Assembly: GCA_016278515.1 (NCBI GenBank)
Contig: JADQBR010000059.1
Coordinates: forward strand, 1 to 47,811
From: Bacillota bacterium
GTDB taxonomy: Bacteria > Bacillota > JADQBR01
Direction: 5' to 3'
DNA: 47,811 nt
This document shows positions 7,560 to 15,360 of this stretch, piece after piece. Made by a program: the position numbers and the translations under genes. How positions within the stretch are numbered: the first letter of the stretch is position 1; the number at the start of each line of letters is the position of its first letter. The notes under the pieces were generated by a model, which did no database searches, was not told the DNA's origin, and saw nothing but the letters and a program-made list of their open reading frames with translations.

Positions 7560-8920
7560 AAATCCAATATCAATTGTGGTTGATTTTTTCCGGCTTATTT
7601 ATTGTTGTCAGTCTTACTGTATATATGGTTGTGTCAAACACGTATGAACAACGTTTACAAGCGGGGTATGAGCAAATATCCATCGCTCAAGGCTCTGCCA
7701 TTCTTGACCAATTGGAAGACACATACCCTTATTCACCCAACCGTAGTATCGGTTACCTTCGGACATACAGTGAACAGCTAAACAGCAGATTGATTATGTT
7801 GGACCACGATAAAAAAGTTTACGCAGACAGTTTTCAGCAACTCAAGCCAGACACAACATTAGATCTGGATATATTAGATCAAGATACTGTTCCGGGCTCT
7901 CGCTTTTCCGAAACAGAATTTTTTGCCTATGTTCAATATACCCTACTCCCATTTCAGACGATAGAAAGGGAAGGCTATTTATTAATGGTTCAAGAAGCTG
8001 ACGAACTTTACGCTGAATTAAAATCCTTTCAATATTGGATGGTTCAAACGCTGCTTATCGCGGTTTCGGTTTTCTTTTTTATTTCATATTTTGTTTCGTC
8101 CTGGTTTTCAAAACCAATCCGTCAGATTATTTTTCATTTAAAAAAAATAACGCCGCAAAAACGTACTTTCTCCTTGAAATATCAGCGGCGTGATGAGATT
8201 AAAGAATTAATTGATACCACACAAAAGATGGTTGAAGAGTTAAACCTATATGATGAAAGGCAACGAAGATTTTTGAGCACTTCCTCACATGAATTAAAAA
8301 CTCCTTTGGCAACCATGCAGCTAATCCTTGAGAATCTGCCATATGTACGTGAGGATGAAGAGACATATCGTGAATTTGTACAAGACCTATCGTTCCAGGT
8401 CCAAAAAATGAAACACATGGCTGAACAGTTATTACAAATTAACCGTATATGGGATAGAAACCTCCAAAAAACGACACTGAATGCTCGAGATATACAGAAT
8501 TATCTCCTACGGTCCTTTCAACATATTGCCCAAAACAAACAAATAGTCCTAGAATTTGAAATTGAGCCGGTTAATTTATATGTCGATCGAGCATTGTTTC
8601 TGCGCGGGCTGGATAACCTGGTTTCCAATGCTATTCGCTATTCTCCCCAAGGTCAATCCGTAAACATTACCATTAAAAGTGATAAAGAACAAGATAAGAT
8701 CAGTGTATGTGATCAAGGGATTGGTATTTCACCAGAAAATCTTCCGCATATTTTTGAGCCTTTTTACCGTTCCAATGATGCGACGGCATGGAATCAAGAA
8801 GGCAGTGGTTTAGGCTTAACCATTGTCAAGCAAATGGTTGAAATGCACAACGGGAGGATCGACATTGAAACAGTGCAAAATCAAGGAACATGCATTCATT
8901 TATTTTTACCAAAAGCTTAA
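7556..8920 (+). CDS. membrane sensor histidine kinase, partner of the 6870 regulator
   Basis: A 454-residue HK. Transmembrane helix 1 is about residues 7-27, then an extracytoplasmic domain of about 130 residues with no cysteines, helix 2 at about 162-182 and a HAMP-like linker. The HisKA segment STSSHELKTPLATMQ carries the phospho-accepting His (about residue 246). HATPase_c follows with the N box (NLVSNAIRYSP), G1 (CDQGIGIS), F box (FEPFYRS) and G2 (GSGLGLTIVKQM). Every catalytic box is present, so it should be active. ATGA overlap with the response regulator implies coupled translation. The signal is unknown. Confidence 0.93.
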   Translation: MKIQYQLWLIFSGLFIVVSLTVYMVVSNTYEQRLQAGYEQISIAQGSAILDQLEDTYPYSPNRSIGYLRTYSEQLNSRLIMLDHDKKVYADSFQQLKPDTTLDLDILDQDTVPGSRFSETEFFAYVQYTLLPFQTIEREGYLLMVQEADELYAELKSFQYWMVQTLLIAVSVFFFISYFVSSWFSKPIRQIIFHLKKITPQKRTFSLKYQRRDEIKELIDTTQKMVEELNLYDERQRRFLSTSSHELKTPLATMQLILENLPYVREDEETYREFVQDLSFQVQKMKHMAEQLLQINRIWDRNLQKTTLNARDIQNYLLRSFQHIAQNKQIVLEFEIEPVNLYVDRALFLRGLDNLVSNAIRYSPQGQSVNITIKSDKEQDKISVCDQGIGISPENLPHIFEPFYRSNDATAWNQEGSGLGLTIVKQMVEMHNGRIDIETVQNQGTCIHLFLPKA

Positions 8921-9059
8921 AGTAACAAAAATGTTACATTTCATAAATTTCTATGATACAAAAGAGGTTTAATATTATAGGTAAGCTAGCTTAATAACTT
9001 AAGCAAGTACGAAGTAAGGTTATCTCTATATCTTACCTAAAACTTACGAGGAGGTTATC

Positions 9060-9947
9060 ATGATGAAGAAAAAAATGTTGGCTCTTATGATGATTATGTT
9101 GGTCAGCTTCGCTATCTTATCCGCTTGCGGTAAAGATATCCCTGACCCTGATGCAACGAATTTATCTCCAACACCTGACAAAAAGAATGAAACACATCAA
9201 GTCGTACTCTATTTCGCTGATAATGATTTAATGAATACTTATCGTATTAAAAAAGAGGTTAATGTAAGAAAAGAAGATCAGGTGGCAAAGGCAGCACTAG
9301 AAGCTTGGATTAACGGACCTGGACACGAAGAATTAACAGGGCTAATCCAGTCAGACGTGATCGTCGAATATGTTGAAGAAGTTGATGGAATCGCACATGT
9401 GAGTTTTTCCAAAGAGATTAAGGAAAGCAACCTTGGTTCAAGCGGTGAATTAATGTTTGCTGAACAGATTGCTATGATTATGCAGCAATTCGGATTTGAT
9501 CAGACGCAAATATTAGTGGAAGGTGAAATTGGCGAAACGTTACTTGGGCATCTGTATACCGGTGAGCCAATCGTAGCAAAGGATCCTGACAGTTACCTAT
9601 GGGTCGATGAAAAAGAATCCAGTGAGATTGTATTGCAAAATGTAGCTTTCCGAATCTATGAACCGTCTCCAAACACTGAAGTGAAAGATCGTATCATTGT
9701 AAGAGGATTAGCACGAGTTTATGAAGGGACTATATTATATGAATTTGAAGACGGACACTTTATTCTAGATGAAGGGTTCACAACAGCTACTGAAGGTGCC
9801 CCCGGATGGGGAGAATTTGAGATTATCATTGAACTTGATGACTTAGATGTAGCTAACTATTCAGGTACGGTGATTCTCTTCGAAGAAAGTGCCAAAGACG
9901 GATCTAGAATTAATGAGCTGCAAATTCCTGTCAAGGTTACGAAGTAA
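9060..9947 (+). CDS. lipoprotein with GerMN and Gmad2 domains
   Basis: Secreted lipoprotein: a hydrophobic signal ends in the lipobox LSAC (Cys near residue 22), so it is anchored on the outer face of the membrane. Residues about 45-165 form a GerMN domain (VVLYFADNDLMNTY ... AALEAWINGP ... VIVEYVEEVDGIAHVSFS), found in GerM, which acts in sporulation and germination. Residues about 190-290 form a Gmad2 Ig-like domain (SPNTEVKDRIIVRGLARVYEG ... GEFEIIIELDD). It follows the two-component pair by 140 bases with its own site GAGGAGG; either ATG (9060 or 9063) could be the start. It probably binds cell wall or takes part in envelope sensing, perhaps as the target or accessory of the adjacent kinase. 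Confidence 0.85.
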   Translation: MMKKKMLALMMIMLVSFAILSACGKDIPDPDATNLSPTPDKKNETHQVVLYFADNDLMNTYRIKKEVNVRKEDQVAKAALEAWINGPGHEELTGLIQSDVIVEYVEEVDGIAHVSFSKEIKESNLGSSGELMFAEQIAMIMQQFGFDQTQILVEGEIGETLLGHLYTGEPIVAKDPDSYLWVDEKESSEIVLQNVAFRIYEPSPNTEVKDRIIVRGLARVYEGTILYEFEDGHFILDEGFTTATEGAPGWGEFEIIIELDDLDVANYSGTVILFEESAKDGSRINELQIPVKVTK

Positions 9948-10003
9948 ATGGGTCACGCTTGAATTATTCACTAATTATGTTAACATTAACCGGGTGATAA
10001 ATA

Positions 10004-10087
10004 ATGGCGAGAAAACCACGGATTCATTATCCAGGAGCCCTATACCATGTAATGGTATGGGGCAAAATTTTGTCAACAAAAGCTTAA
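10004..10087 (+). pseudogene. truncated REP-associated tyrosine (Y1) transposase
   Basis: ATG opens MARKPRIHYPGALYHVMVWG and stops after 27 codons. MARKPRxxxPGxxYHVxxRG is the typical N-terminus of REP-associated Y1 (IS200-like) transposases, whose HUH motif and catalytic Tyr lie further on and are absent here. It is a 5' remnant only. Confidence 0.8.
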
Positions 10088-10178
10088 TATACCGTTATCA
10101 ATGATATCAAAAATAAAGCCAGGTATGAGCAATGGAATAGAGTATGTTCAGGAAAATGCCCAGAGGGAAGAATTCCTC

Positions 10179-10256
10179 TGTAACATTTAGTAACATTTTC
10201 GAAAAGTATTTTAAAGGCTTAGTAAAAGATTGGTAACATTCCTATATTATCATAAT
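10179..10256 (+). promoter_or_regulatory. shared regulon promoter, copy A (before the 10744 two-component system)
   Basis: TGTAACA at 10179 and a second TAACA at 10191 (10-bp repeat), then ATTTTCG, an A/T-rich segment, TAAAAG, GTAACATTCCT and a TATTATCATAAT stretch as -10. It aligns over about 75 bp with the elements at 13167, 17373 and 18113; this copy is the most divergent near the -10. No TTGACA-like -35 is present, as expected for an activator-dependent promoter. Confidence 0.7.
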
Positions 10257-10388
10257 TTCCATATGAGTGGGTAAGAAGGGTGAATTTAGAAAAAAGGAGC
10301 TATAACAAACAACAAGGGCTTAATCGTAAGTTTCGCTAATTGGAAGGAGTTACATATTACAGTAATTAATCCAAAACTGGTAAAGATT

Positions 10389-10628
10389 ATGAATAAGATG
10401 ACAGCGAGAAAAACATATAAACCAAGAAGTGACGGGATGAACCCTCAAAAAGCACGGGTGAGGTTCGTATCCTATGATAGGAGGGTGGGTGCGGCCGGAC
10501 ATAAGTTCTCCCTACAATTTACCGACCTTATTGTTACAGGGTTTATAAAAATATTCCAGTTGAAATTGGCTAACAAGTATGATTACATGGGGGTTAGTAA
10601 GGAGATCGCCCTGCTGAGGTTAACTTAA
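10389..10628 (+). CDS. doubtful hypothetical ORF, 79 residues
   Basis: An open frame between the copy A promoter and the response regulator. It reads MNKMTARKTYKPRSDGMNPQ at the start, is basic and has no recognised domain. The ATG at 10389 lacks a good ribosome site; the frame is open further upstream to near 10302 without a conventional start. The 9948-10743 stretch otherwise holds only the Y1 remnant and promoter copy A. It may simply be leader sequence of the two-component operon. Confidence 0.25.
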   Translation: MNKMTARKTYKPRSDGMNPQKARVRFVSYDRRVGAAGHKFSLQFTDLIVTGFIKIFQLKLANKYDYMGVSKEIALLRLT

Positions 10629-10743
10629 GGTGAGATCAGGATGGAGATATCAGGTAAACAAAAAGCTACCAGATGCGCAAGGAAATGTTTTTGAGTTTTC
10701 TCGCGTCTACTAATATGGGAAATAGGTTGCGGAGGGGGAAATA

Positions 10744-11454
10744 ATGCCGTATTTGGGCAAAGTTTTGCTAGTTGATGACGACCAAAACGTACTCGAACTG
10801 GTCAAGCTATATGGTGAAAGGGAAGGTTTAGATGTCATCGGGATCGACGACGGCGAATTGGTACTGCCCGCATTCGATCGGGAAAATCCTGACGTGGTAA
10901 TATTGGATATCATGCTTCCGGGTAAGGACGGGCTTACTCTGTGTCGGAATTTAAGAGAGATTCGCATGGTTCCTATTATTATGCTTACGGCCAAAGGAGA
11001 GGAAGCCGATCGTGTTTTGGGACTGGAAATGGGAGCTGATGACTACGTCTCCAAACCTTTCAGCCCCAGGGAACTGGTTGCCAGAATTAAAGCGCTGCTG
11101 CGGCGTACGCAAAAATTTGATGCGAATACGAATTGGAAGCTGACATATCCGGGATTGGAAATCTCTGCCGACACCAGGAAGGTGTTGGTTGAGGGCGTAG
11201 AAACAGAAGTTACTCCCAGGGAATTCGATTTACTTTATTATCTTGCCCAGAATCCCCGGCGGGTTTTTACCAGGGAAAGTCTGCTGACCGGCGTCTGGGG
11301 ATATGATTACTTCGGTGACCAGCGTACGGTGGATGTTCACATTCGCAGGCTTAGGACAAAGCTGGCGCCGTTGTCTCATGAATACGTAACGACGATTTGG
11401 GGCGTGGGATACCAGTTTACACCTCCTGTCGCGGGGGGAGAGACCCAATCGTGA
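10744..11454 (+). CDS. PhoB/PhoP/ResD-type response regulator
   Basis: A 236-residue OmpR-family regulator. The receiver has the acidic pair in LLVDDDQN, the phospho-acceptor Asp in VVILDIMLPGKDG (about residue 55), Thr in IMLTAKGEEADRVLGLEMGA and Lys in VSKPFSP. The winged helix carries VTPREFDLLYYLA, the recognition segment RTVDVHIRRLRTKL and the terminal WGVGYQF. GGAGGGGG precedes the ATG. It lies downstream of one of four near-identical promoters and is the best candidate for the activator that binds their TAACA repeats, since OmpR-family proteins bind tandem half-sites about 10-11 bp apart. The kinase gene follows 25 bases later. Confidence 0.93.
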   Translation: MPYLGKVLLVDDDQNVLELVKLYGEREGLDVIGIDDGELVLPAFDRENPDVVILDIMLPGKDGLTLCRNLREIRMVPIIMLTAKGEEADRVLGLEMGADDYVSKPFSPRELVARIKALLRRTQKFDANTNWKLTYPGLEISADTRKVLVEGVETEVTPREFDLLYYLAQNPRRVFTRESLLTGVWGYDYFGDQRTVDVHIRRLRTKLAPLSHEYVTTIWGVGYQFTPPVAGGETQS

Positions 11455-11479
11455 ACACCTATTTACGGGAGTGGAGGGC

Positions 11480-13029
11480 ATGAATAAGTTTCAAAGGATA
11501 ATCAGCGTCGCGCGCGGCTACTGGCATATTGTAAATCGCTTGCTACGGGAGCAATTAAATAAAAATATTTATACCAGGATTCTTTTTACCAATGTGATAG
11601 CATTTGTTTCGTTCTGGTTGGCCTGATTATATTTACCAGTTTTGCAATGAGGCAAGCAACTAATGATCAGGCTCAAAAGGATTTATTGCGCAAGGCCAAG
11701 AGGGTAAACTATGCATTGCTTCAGCAAACAGATGGGGAGTTATGGTACCCAATTTCGGATCAAAAAAGTGATCAAGCTCAAGACAGACAGGATTTGCTAA
11801 AATTTCTGGCTGATGTTTTTGATGCCAGGATTACGGTTTTTGATAAGGAAGCAATCATCGTTGGCACTTCGGCGGAGCAAGAAGTGGTGCCCGGTGATAA
11901 GGTGGAAACGGAAAAATATGTCGAGTTGATTATCAACGGCGAAACTGTTGCTGACAGGGCGTTAGATGGGGAAACAGGTCAGCTTGCCTTTATCGCTGCT
12001 GTTCCCATGGGGAACAACAAAGATGCCATTGAAAATGGTATTTTACTGGAAGCGAAGCGATCCAGTTTCGATCTAACTTTTAATATACTGCGATCGTACC
12101 TGGCAATCGGGGGAATGATTATGTTTGTGATTATTATTATTATTTCCATCTACCTAGCCATGTATATTTCCAGGTCAATTTCCCGTCTAACCACTACCGT
12201 GGCCGATATTAACAGCGGGAACTACTCTATCATGAGCATGGATGAGCATCCACTGGATGAAATCAAAGGTCTGAGCGGTCAACTCAATAAATTAGGGGTG
12301 AAACAGCAGAAAATACAGGAAGAAAGCCAGAAGGTGGAAGAAGAAAGAGTTCGGCTATTTGCGGAAATATCACATGAGTTACGCACTCCTTTGACCGCTG
12401 TTCAGGGCTTCGTTGAGGCTATCCGTGACGGCGTAGTACAGGACGAAGCTTTACAGGATAGGTATTTGGAGACGATTCACACTCAAACGATTCATATCAC
12501 TAGGCTGGTAGATGATATCTTGGCATTAAGCCGCCTGGAAAGCGGAAATATCACCGTGGAAAAACGGCCCGTGGACTTGATTGCTCTCTCACAAGGTGTA
12601 GTTATGTCCATGGAGGGTCTGGCAAAGGGTAAGAATACTTCGATCCTGTTTGAGAAAAAAACAGAGAATGCAACCCTGATTGGGGACGTTGACCGTATGG
12701 AACAGATTATTAGGAATCTGCTGAAAAATGCCATCAGGGCGACAGATAACGGTGCCATCAGGGTTGGTGTGGAGAGTCGCCATGGTAAAGTGGTACTAAC
12801 CATTGAGGATAATGGCGTCGGCATATCCCCCGACGATTTGCCGCATATTTGGGATCGGTTTTACCGGGTGAAAAACCAGCGTGGTAGTAACCTGCAGGAA
12901 AAAGGGACTGGTTTAGGTCTGGTGATTGTGAAAAAGCTGGTTCAATTGCAGGACGGTAAGGTCGATGTTACAAGTGAGTTAGGGAAGGGAACCGTTTTTC
13001 GCATCAGTTTTCCAGCTTTTGCCCAGTAA
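11480..13029 (+). CDS. sensor histidine kinase, apparent frameshift in helix 1
   Basis: Partner of the 10744 regulator. The natural start (ATG 11480, GGGAG 8 bases upstream) gives MNKFQRIISVARGYWHIVNR and the beginning of a membrane helix (LFTNVIAFVSFW), then hits TGA at about 11624. The rest of the helix (VLVGLIIFTSFAMRQ) continues in the next frame, which stays open to 13029 (ATG at 11647). One missing base near 11612-11623 explains it. The remainder is complete: an extracytoplasmic domain of about 135 residues, helix 2 (MIMFVIIIIISIYLAMYI), HAMP, HisKA (FAEISHELRTPLTA, His accepts phosphate), N box (NLLKNAIRA), G1 (DNGVGIS) and G2 (GTGLGLVIVKKL). It is either a sequencing error, a recent mutation or a product that starts internally. 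Confidence 0.85.
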
Positions 13030-13096
13030 TAGAAATTGCCCGACTAAAAAGCCGGGAGCCATATTTTCTTATAAAAGCAAACTCATTTTCACTGTT

Positions 13097-13136
13097 AACA
13101 GCTACCGGCTATTATTGGGCCGGTAGCTGTTATTTT
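13097..13136 (+). terminator. terminator of the second two-component operon
   Basis: Perfect 13-bp arms aacagctaccggc (13097-13109) and its complement (13119-13131) with a 9-base loop, followed by attttat. It separates the kinase from the PGA operon. Confidence 0.85.
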
Positions 13137-13166
13137 ATGTTCAGTCACTACATCAAAAATTTATCT

Positions 13167-13243
13167 TGTAACATCACTTAACATTTCTGCAATACATTTT
13201 CAAAATCTTGCAAAAGACAGTTCATATTTCTTCAGTATAATGA
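13167..13243 (+). promoter_or_regulatory. shared regulon promoter, copy B (before the PGA operon)
   Basis: TGTAACA at 13167, then TTAACATTT (TAACA 10 bp after the first), a segment containing ATTTTCAAAATC, GCAAAAG, TTCATATTTC and TATAAT at 13236-13241, exactly 69 bp after the element start. The -35 position (about 13213-13218) has no TTGACA. Confidence 0.85.
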
Positions 13244-13267
13244 CCTATGAAATGAGGTGTGATTAAA

Positions 13268-13360
13268 TTGTCCCGGAGGTGGTGGCGGTTTAAGAAACGG
13301 AATAGAAACTGGCATAACCTGACAGCAAGATATGGCCAACCTTTTCTTGAATTAATTTAA
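13268..13360 (+). CDS. possible 30-residue basic, Trp-rich peptide
   Basis: A TTG 8 bases after GAGGTG, only about 26 bases from the -10 box of promoter copy B, starts MSRRWWRFKKRNRNWHNLTA and runs 30 codons. It is strongly basic with three Trp in the first 15 residues. It would be the first gene of the PGA operon. Short frames also follow copies C (TTG 17468, 41 codons, overlapping the next gene) and D (GTG 18203, 13 codons). It could be a real small protein, a leader peptide or chance. Confidence 0.35.
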   Translation: MSRRWWRFKKRNRNWHNLTARYGQPFLELI

Positions 13361-13391
13361 TGTTTGGCAGCTAAGCGAGGAGAGGATAATT

Positions 13392-14564
13392 CTGCAGTTT
13401 GCTATATTACTTATTATTTTTGTGTTAGTGTTAGGTGTTTATGAACAAATAAAACATAATAAAAACTTAAATTCTATCAGTTGTAGAATTAACGTAAACG
13501 GTACCAGAGGTAAATCAACTGTAACGCGACTAATTACAGGTATCTTAATGGAAGCAGGGGTTAAGGTTGTTGGGAAAACTACGGGAACCAGCGCGAGAAT
13601 TATGTATTGGAATAAAGAAGAAGAACCAATCAAACGAGGCCGGCTAGGTCCAAATATTATTGAACAAAAAACTGTCATTAATAAGGTTGCTAAGCTTGAC
13701 CCAGCGGCATTTGTAACAGAGTGTATGGCGGTAAATCCTGATTACCAAATTACTTTTCAGGAGAAGCTTGTAAAAGCAAATATGGGAGTTATTGTTAATG
13801 TTCGTGAAGATCATATGGATGTCTGTGGGCCGACATTAGACTTTATTGCAGAGTCCTTTACGGCCACAATTCCAAGAAACGGAACTCTTATTGTTAGTGA
13901 TAGTAAATATAATGATTATTTTACTCAAGAAGCAAAGAAAAAAAACTGCCAGATACTTATTGCGGATGATACAGAAATCCCCGATGGTTATCTTGAAAAA
14001 TTTAGATTTATAGTGTTTCCAGAAAATGTTGCTATTGCACTGGCTGCTGCTAGAGCATTAAACATTGACAAAGATACTGCGTTGAGGGGAATGCTAAACG
14101 CTAATCCTGATCCGGGAGCCTTAATGATACATCCATTAGATAACAACCGAACATATTTTGTCAATAGCTTTGCTGCCAATGACCCAAATTCAACACTAAT
14201 GATTTGGGATCACATAACAACCATTGGTTATCCAACAGAAAACCGTATGGTAATTGTAAATTGCAGGCCTGATAGAATTGACAGAACATTACAGTTTGCA
14301 GAAGAGGTCTTGCCAAATATGAATATTGATATTCTCGTTGCAATGGGTGAGAAAGTTAAGCCAATTACTGAAGGAGTCAATACTAACAAAATATCTCCGA
14401 GGAGATATATAAATGCTGAAGGTTTATCACCACATGAGGTTCATAAAAAAATTAAGAATGACTGTATAAACAGAGTAATTTTTGGTGTTGGCAACATTCA
14501 CGGCGGGGGGGAGGAATTGGTTGAACTATTAATTCACGAAAAATTGTATCTAGAAACGGCTTAA
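13392..14564 (+). CDS. pgsB: poly-gamma-glutamate synthase, ATP-dependent ligase subunit
   Basis: PgsB/CapB joins glutamates through gamma-amide bonds using ATP, at the membrane with PgsC. The P-loop is NGTRGKST (about residue 31), followed by VTRLITGILMEAG as in all PgsB proteins; KTTGTSARIMYW, AAFVTECMAV, NVREDHMDVCG and the HGGGEELVE end also match a Mur-ligase-like enzyme. The annotated frame from GTG 13422 would lose the N-terminal membrane anchor that PgsB needs. The frame continues upstream (LQFAILLIIFVLVLGVYEQ) to a CTG at 13392, 6 bases after GAGGAGAGG, so I favour this non-standard start, giving 390 residues. First main gene of the operon under promoter copy B. Confidence 0.92.
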   Translation: MQFAILLIIFVLVLGVYEQIKHNKNLNSISCRINVNGTRGKSTVTRLITGILMEAGVKVVGKTTGTSARIMYWNKEEEPIKRGRLGPNIIEQKTVINKVAKLDPAAFVTECMAVNPDYQITFQEKLVKANMGVIVNVREDHMDVCGPTLDFIAESFTATIPRNGTLIVSDSKYNDYFTQEAKKKNCQILIADDTEIPDGYLEKFRFIVFPENVAIALAAARALNIDKDTALRGMLNANPDPGALMIHPLDNNRTYFVNSFAANDPNSTLMIWDHITTIGYPTENRMVIVNCRPDRIDRTLQFAEEVLPNMNIDILVAMGEKVKPITEGVNTNKISPRRYINAEGLSPHEVHKKIKNDCINRVIFGVGNIHGGGEELVELLIHEKLYLETA

Positions 14565-14640
14565 GTGCCACAGTTGCTTTCTAAATCTTAAATTTGAAAT
14601 AAAAAGATTTCAGTAAATAATATTAAAGGAGCTAACAAGG

Positions 14641-15093
14641 TTGGTACTTACGGATATTAATACAGTTATTATTTTGGGTGTAATTCTCAGCTTGTTATTT
14701 ACAGAACTTACAGGATTTTTACCTGCTGGTCTAGTTGTACCTGGATATTTAGTTTTACTTATAAATCTGCCCCAAGCTATATTTCTAACATTCTTAATTA
14801 GCCTGTTGACTTATATAATAGTTCAGTTTGGTGTGGGTAAAGTTACAATTCTATACGGCAAAAGAAAATTTGCAGCCATGATAACAGTAGGAATAGTGTT
14901 ACAGTTTGTATTGCGTGCAATATTACCACTTGATTATGGAAATGTCTCTGAGTTGGCGGCAGTTGGTATTATTGTACCAGGATTATTAGCAAACACAATT
15001 CAGCGTCAAGGTTTAGCAACAACATTTTTCAGCACCGGATTGTTGACTGCAGTGACATATGGAAGCGCACTACTGTTACATGTCAAAATATAA
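14641..15093 (+). CDS. pgsC: poly-gamma-glutamate biosynthesis membrane protein
   Basis: PgsC/CapC is the small membrane subunit that forms the PGA synthase with PgsB. This 150-residue protein has about five hydrophobic helices and the family sequences SLLFTELTGFLPAGLVVPGY near the N-terminus and ILYGKRKFAAM in the middle, as in Bacillus PgsC (149 residues). TTG start, AAGGAG 9 bases upstream. Follows pgsB by 76 bases; no pgsA/capA follows. Confidence 0.93.
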   Translation: MVLTDINTVIILGVILSLLFTELTGFLPAGLVVPGYLVLLINLPQAIFLTFLISLLTYIIVQFGVGKVTILYGKRKFAAMITVGIVLQFVLRAILPLDYGNVSELAAVGIIVPGLLANTIQRQGLATTFFSTGLLTAVTYGSALLLHVKI

Positions 15094-15108
15094 GAAAGGA
15101 GGTGTAAA

Positions 15109-15342
15109 ATGAAAGCTTTTTACGGGCTAATACAAAACATACACTACAGGAACACATCGGGTGCTATCCTAAAAGACAGTCAGAATGAAGTTCTTGCGGG
15201 TTTTAATGTATTAACTTTCAAAGAAAAGTGCCTGTATCTTATTAAGATCAGCAAGAGAAATACAAGCTATCAAGCACTTGTGTTAATGGGATTAACTCTA
15301 ATGATTATTGCTATGGATTATCTGGTTTCTTTGGCTATTTAA
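15109..15342 (+). CDS. small membrane protein in the PGA operon, 77 residues
   Basis: Fifteen bases after pgsC, with the strong site AAAGGAGGTG before the ATG. The first 50 residues are soluble and basic (LTFKEKCLYLIKISKRNTSY) and residues about 54-76 form one membrane helix (ALVLMGLTLMIIAMDYLVSL). I do not recognise the family. Its place and size recall PgsE/CapE, the short fourth subunit of Bacillus PGA synthases, but there is no sequence match I can point to. Likely a synthase accessory subunit. Confidence 0.7.
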   Translation: MKAFYGLIQNIHYRNTSGAILKDSQNEVLAGFNVLTFKEKCLYLIKISKRNTSYQALVLMGLTLMIIAMDYLVSLAI

Positions 15343-15360
15343 GAAGGGGGTAAAATAAGT

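Noticed and set aside
8921-9059. Possible fifth copy of the shared promoter before the GerMN lipoprotein gene
   Set aside because: It contains TAACA, TTACATTT, CAAAAG and TTTAATATTAT words, but the distances are about 7 bp shorter and the blocks do not align without gaps, so I do not count it.
13422-14564. pgsB starting at GTG 13422
   Set aside because: No ribosome site at this codon and it would remove the N-terminal membrane helix conserved in PgsB.
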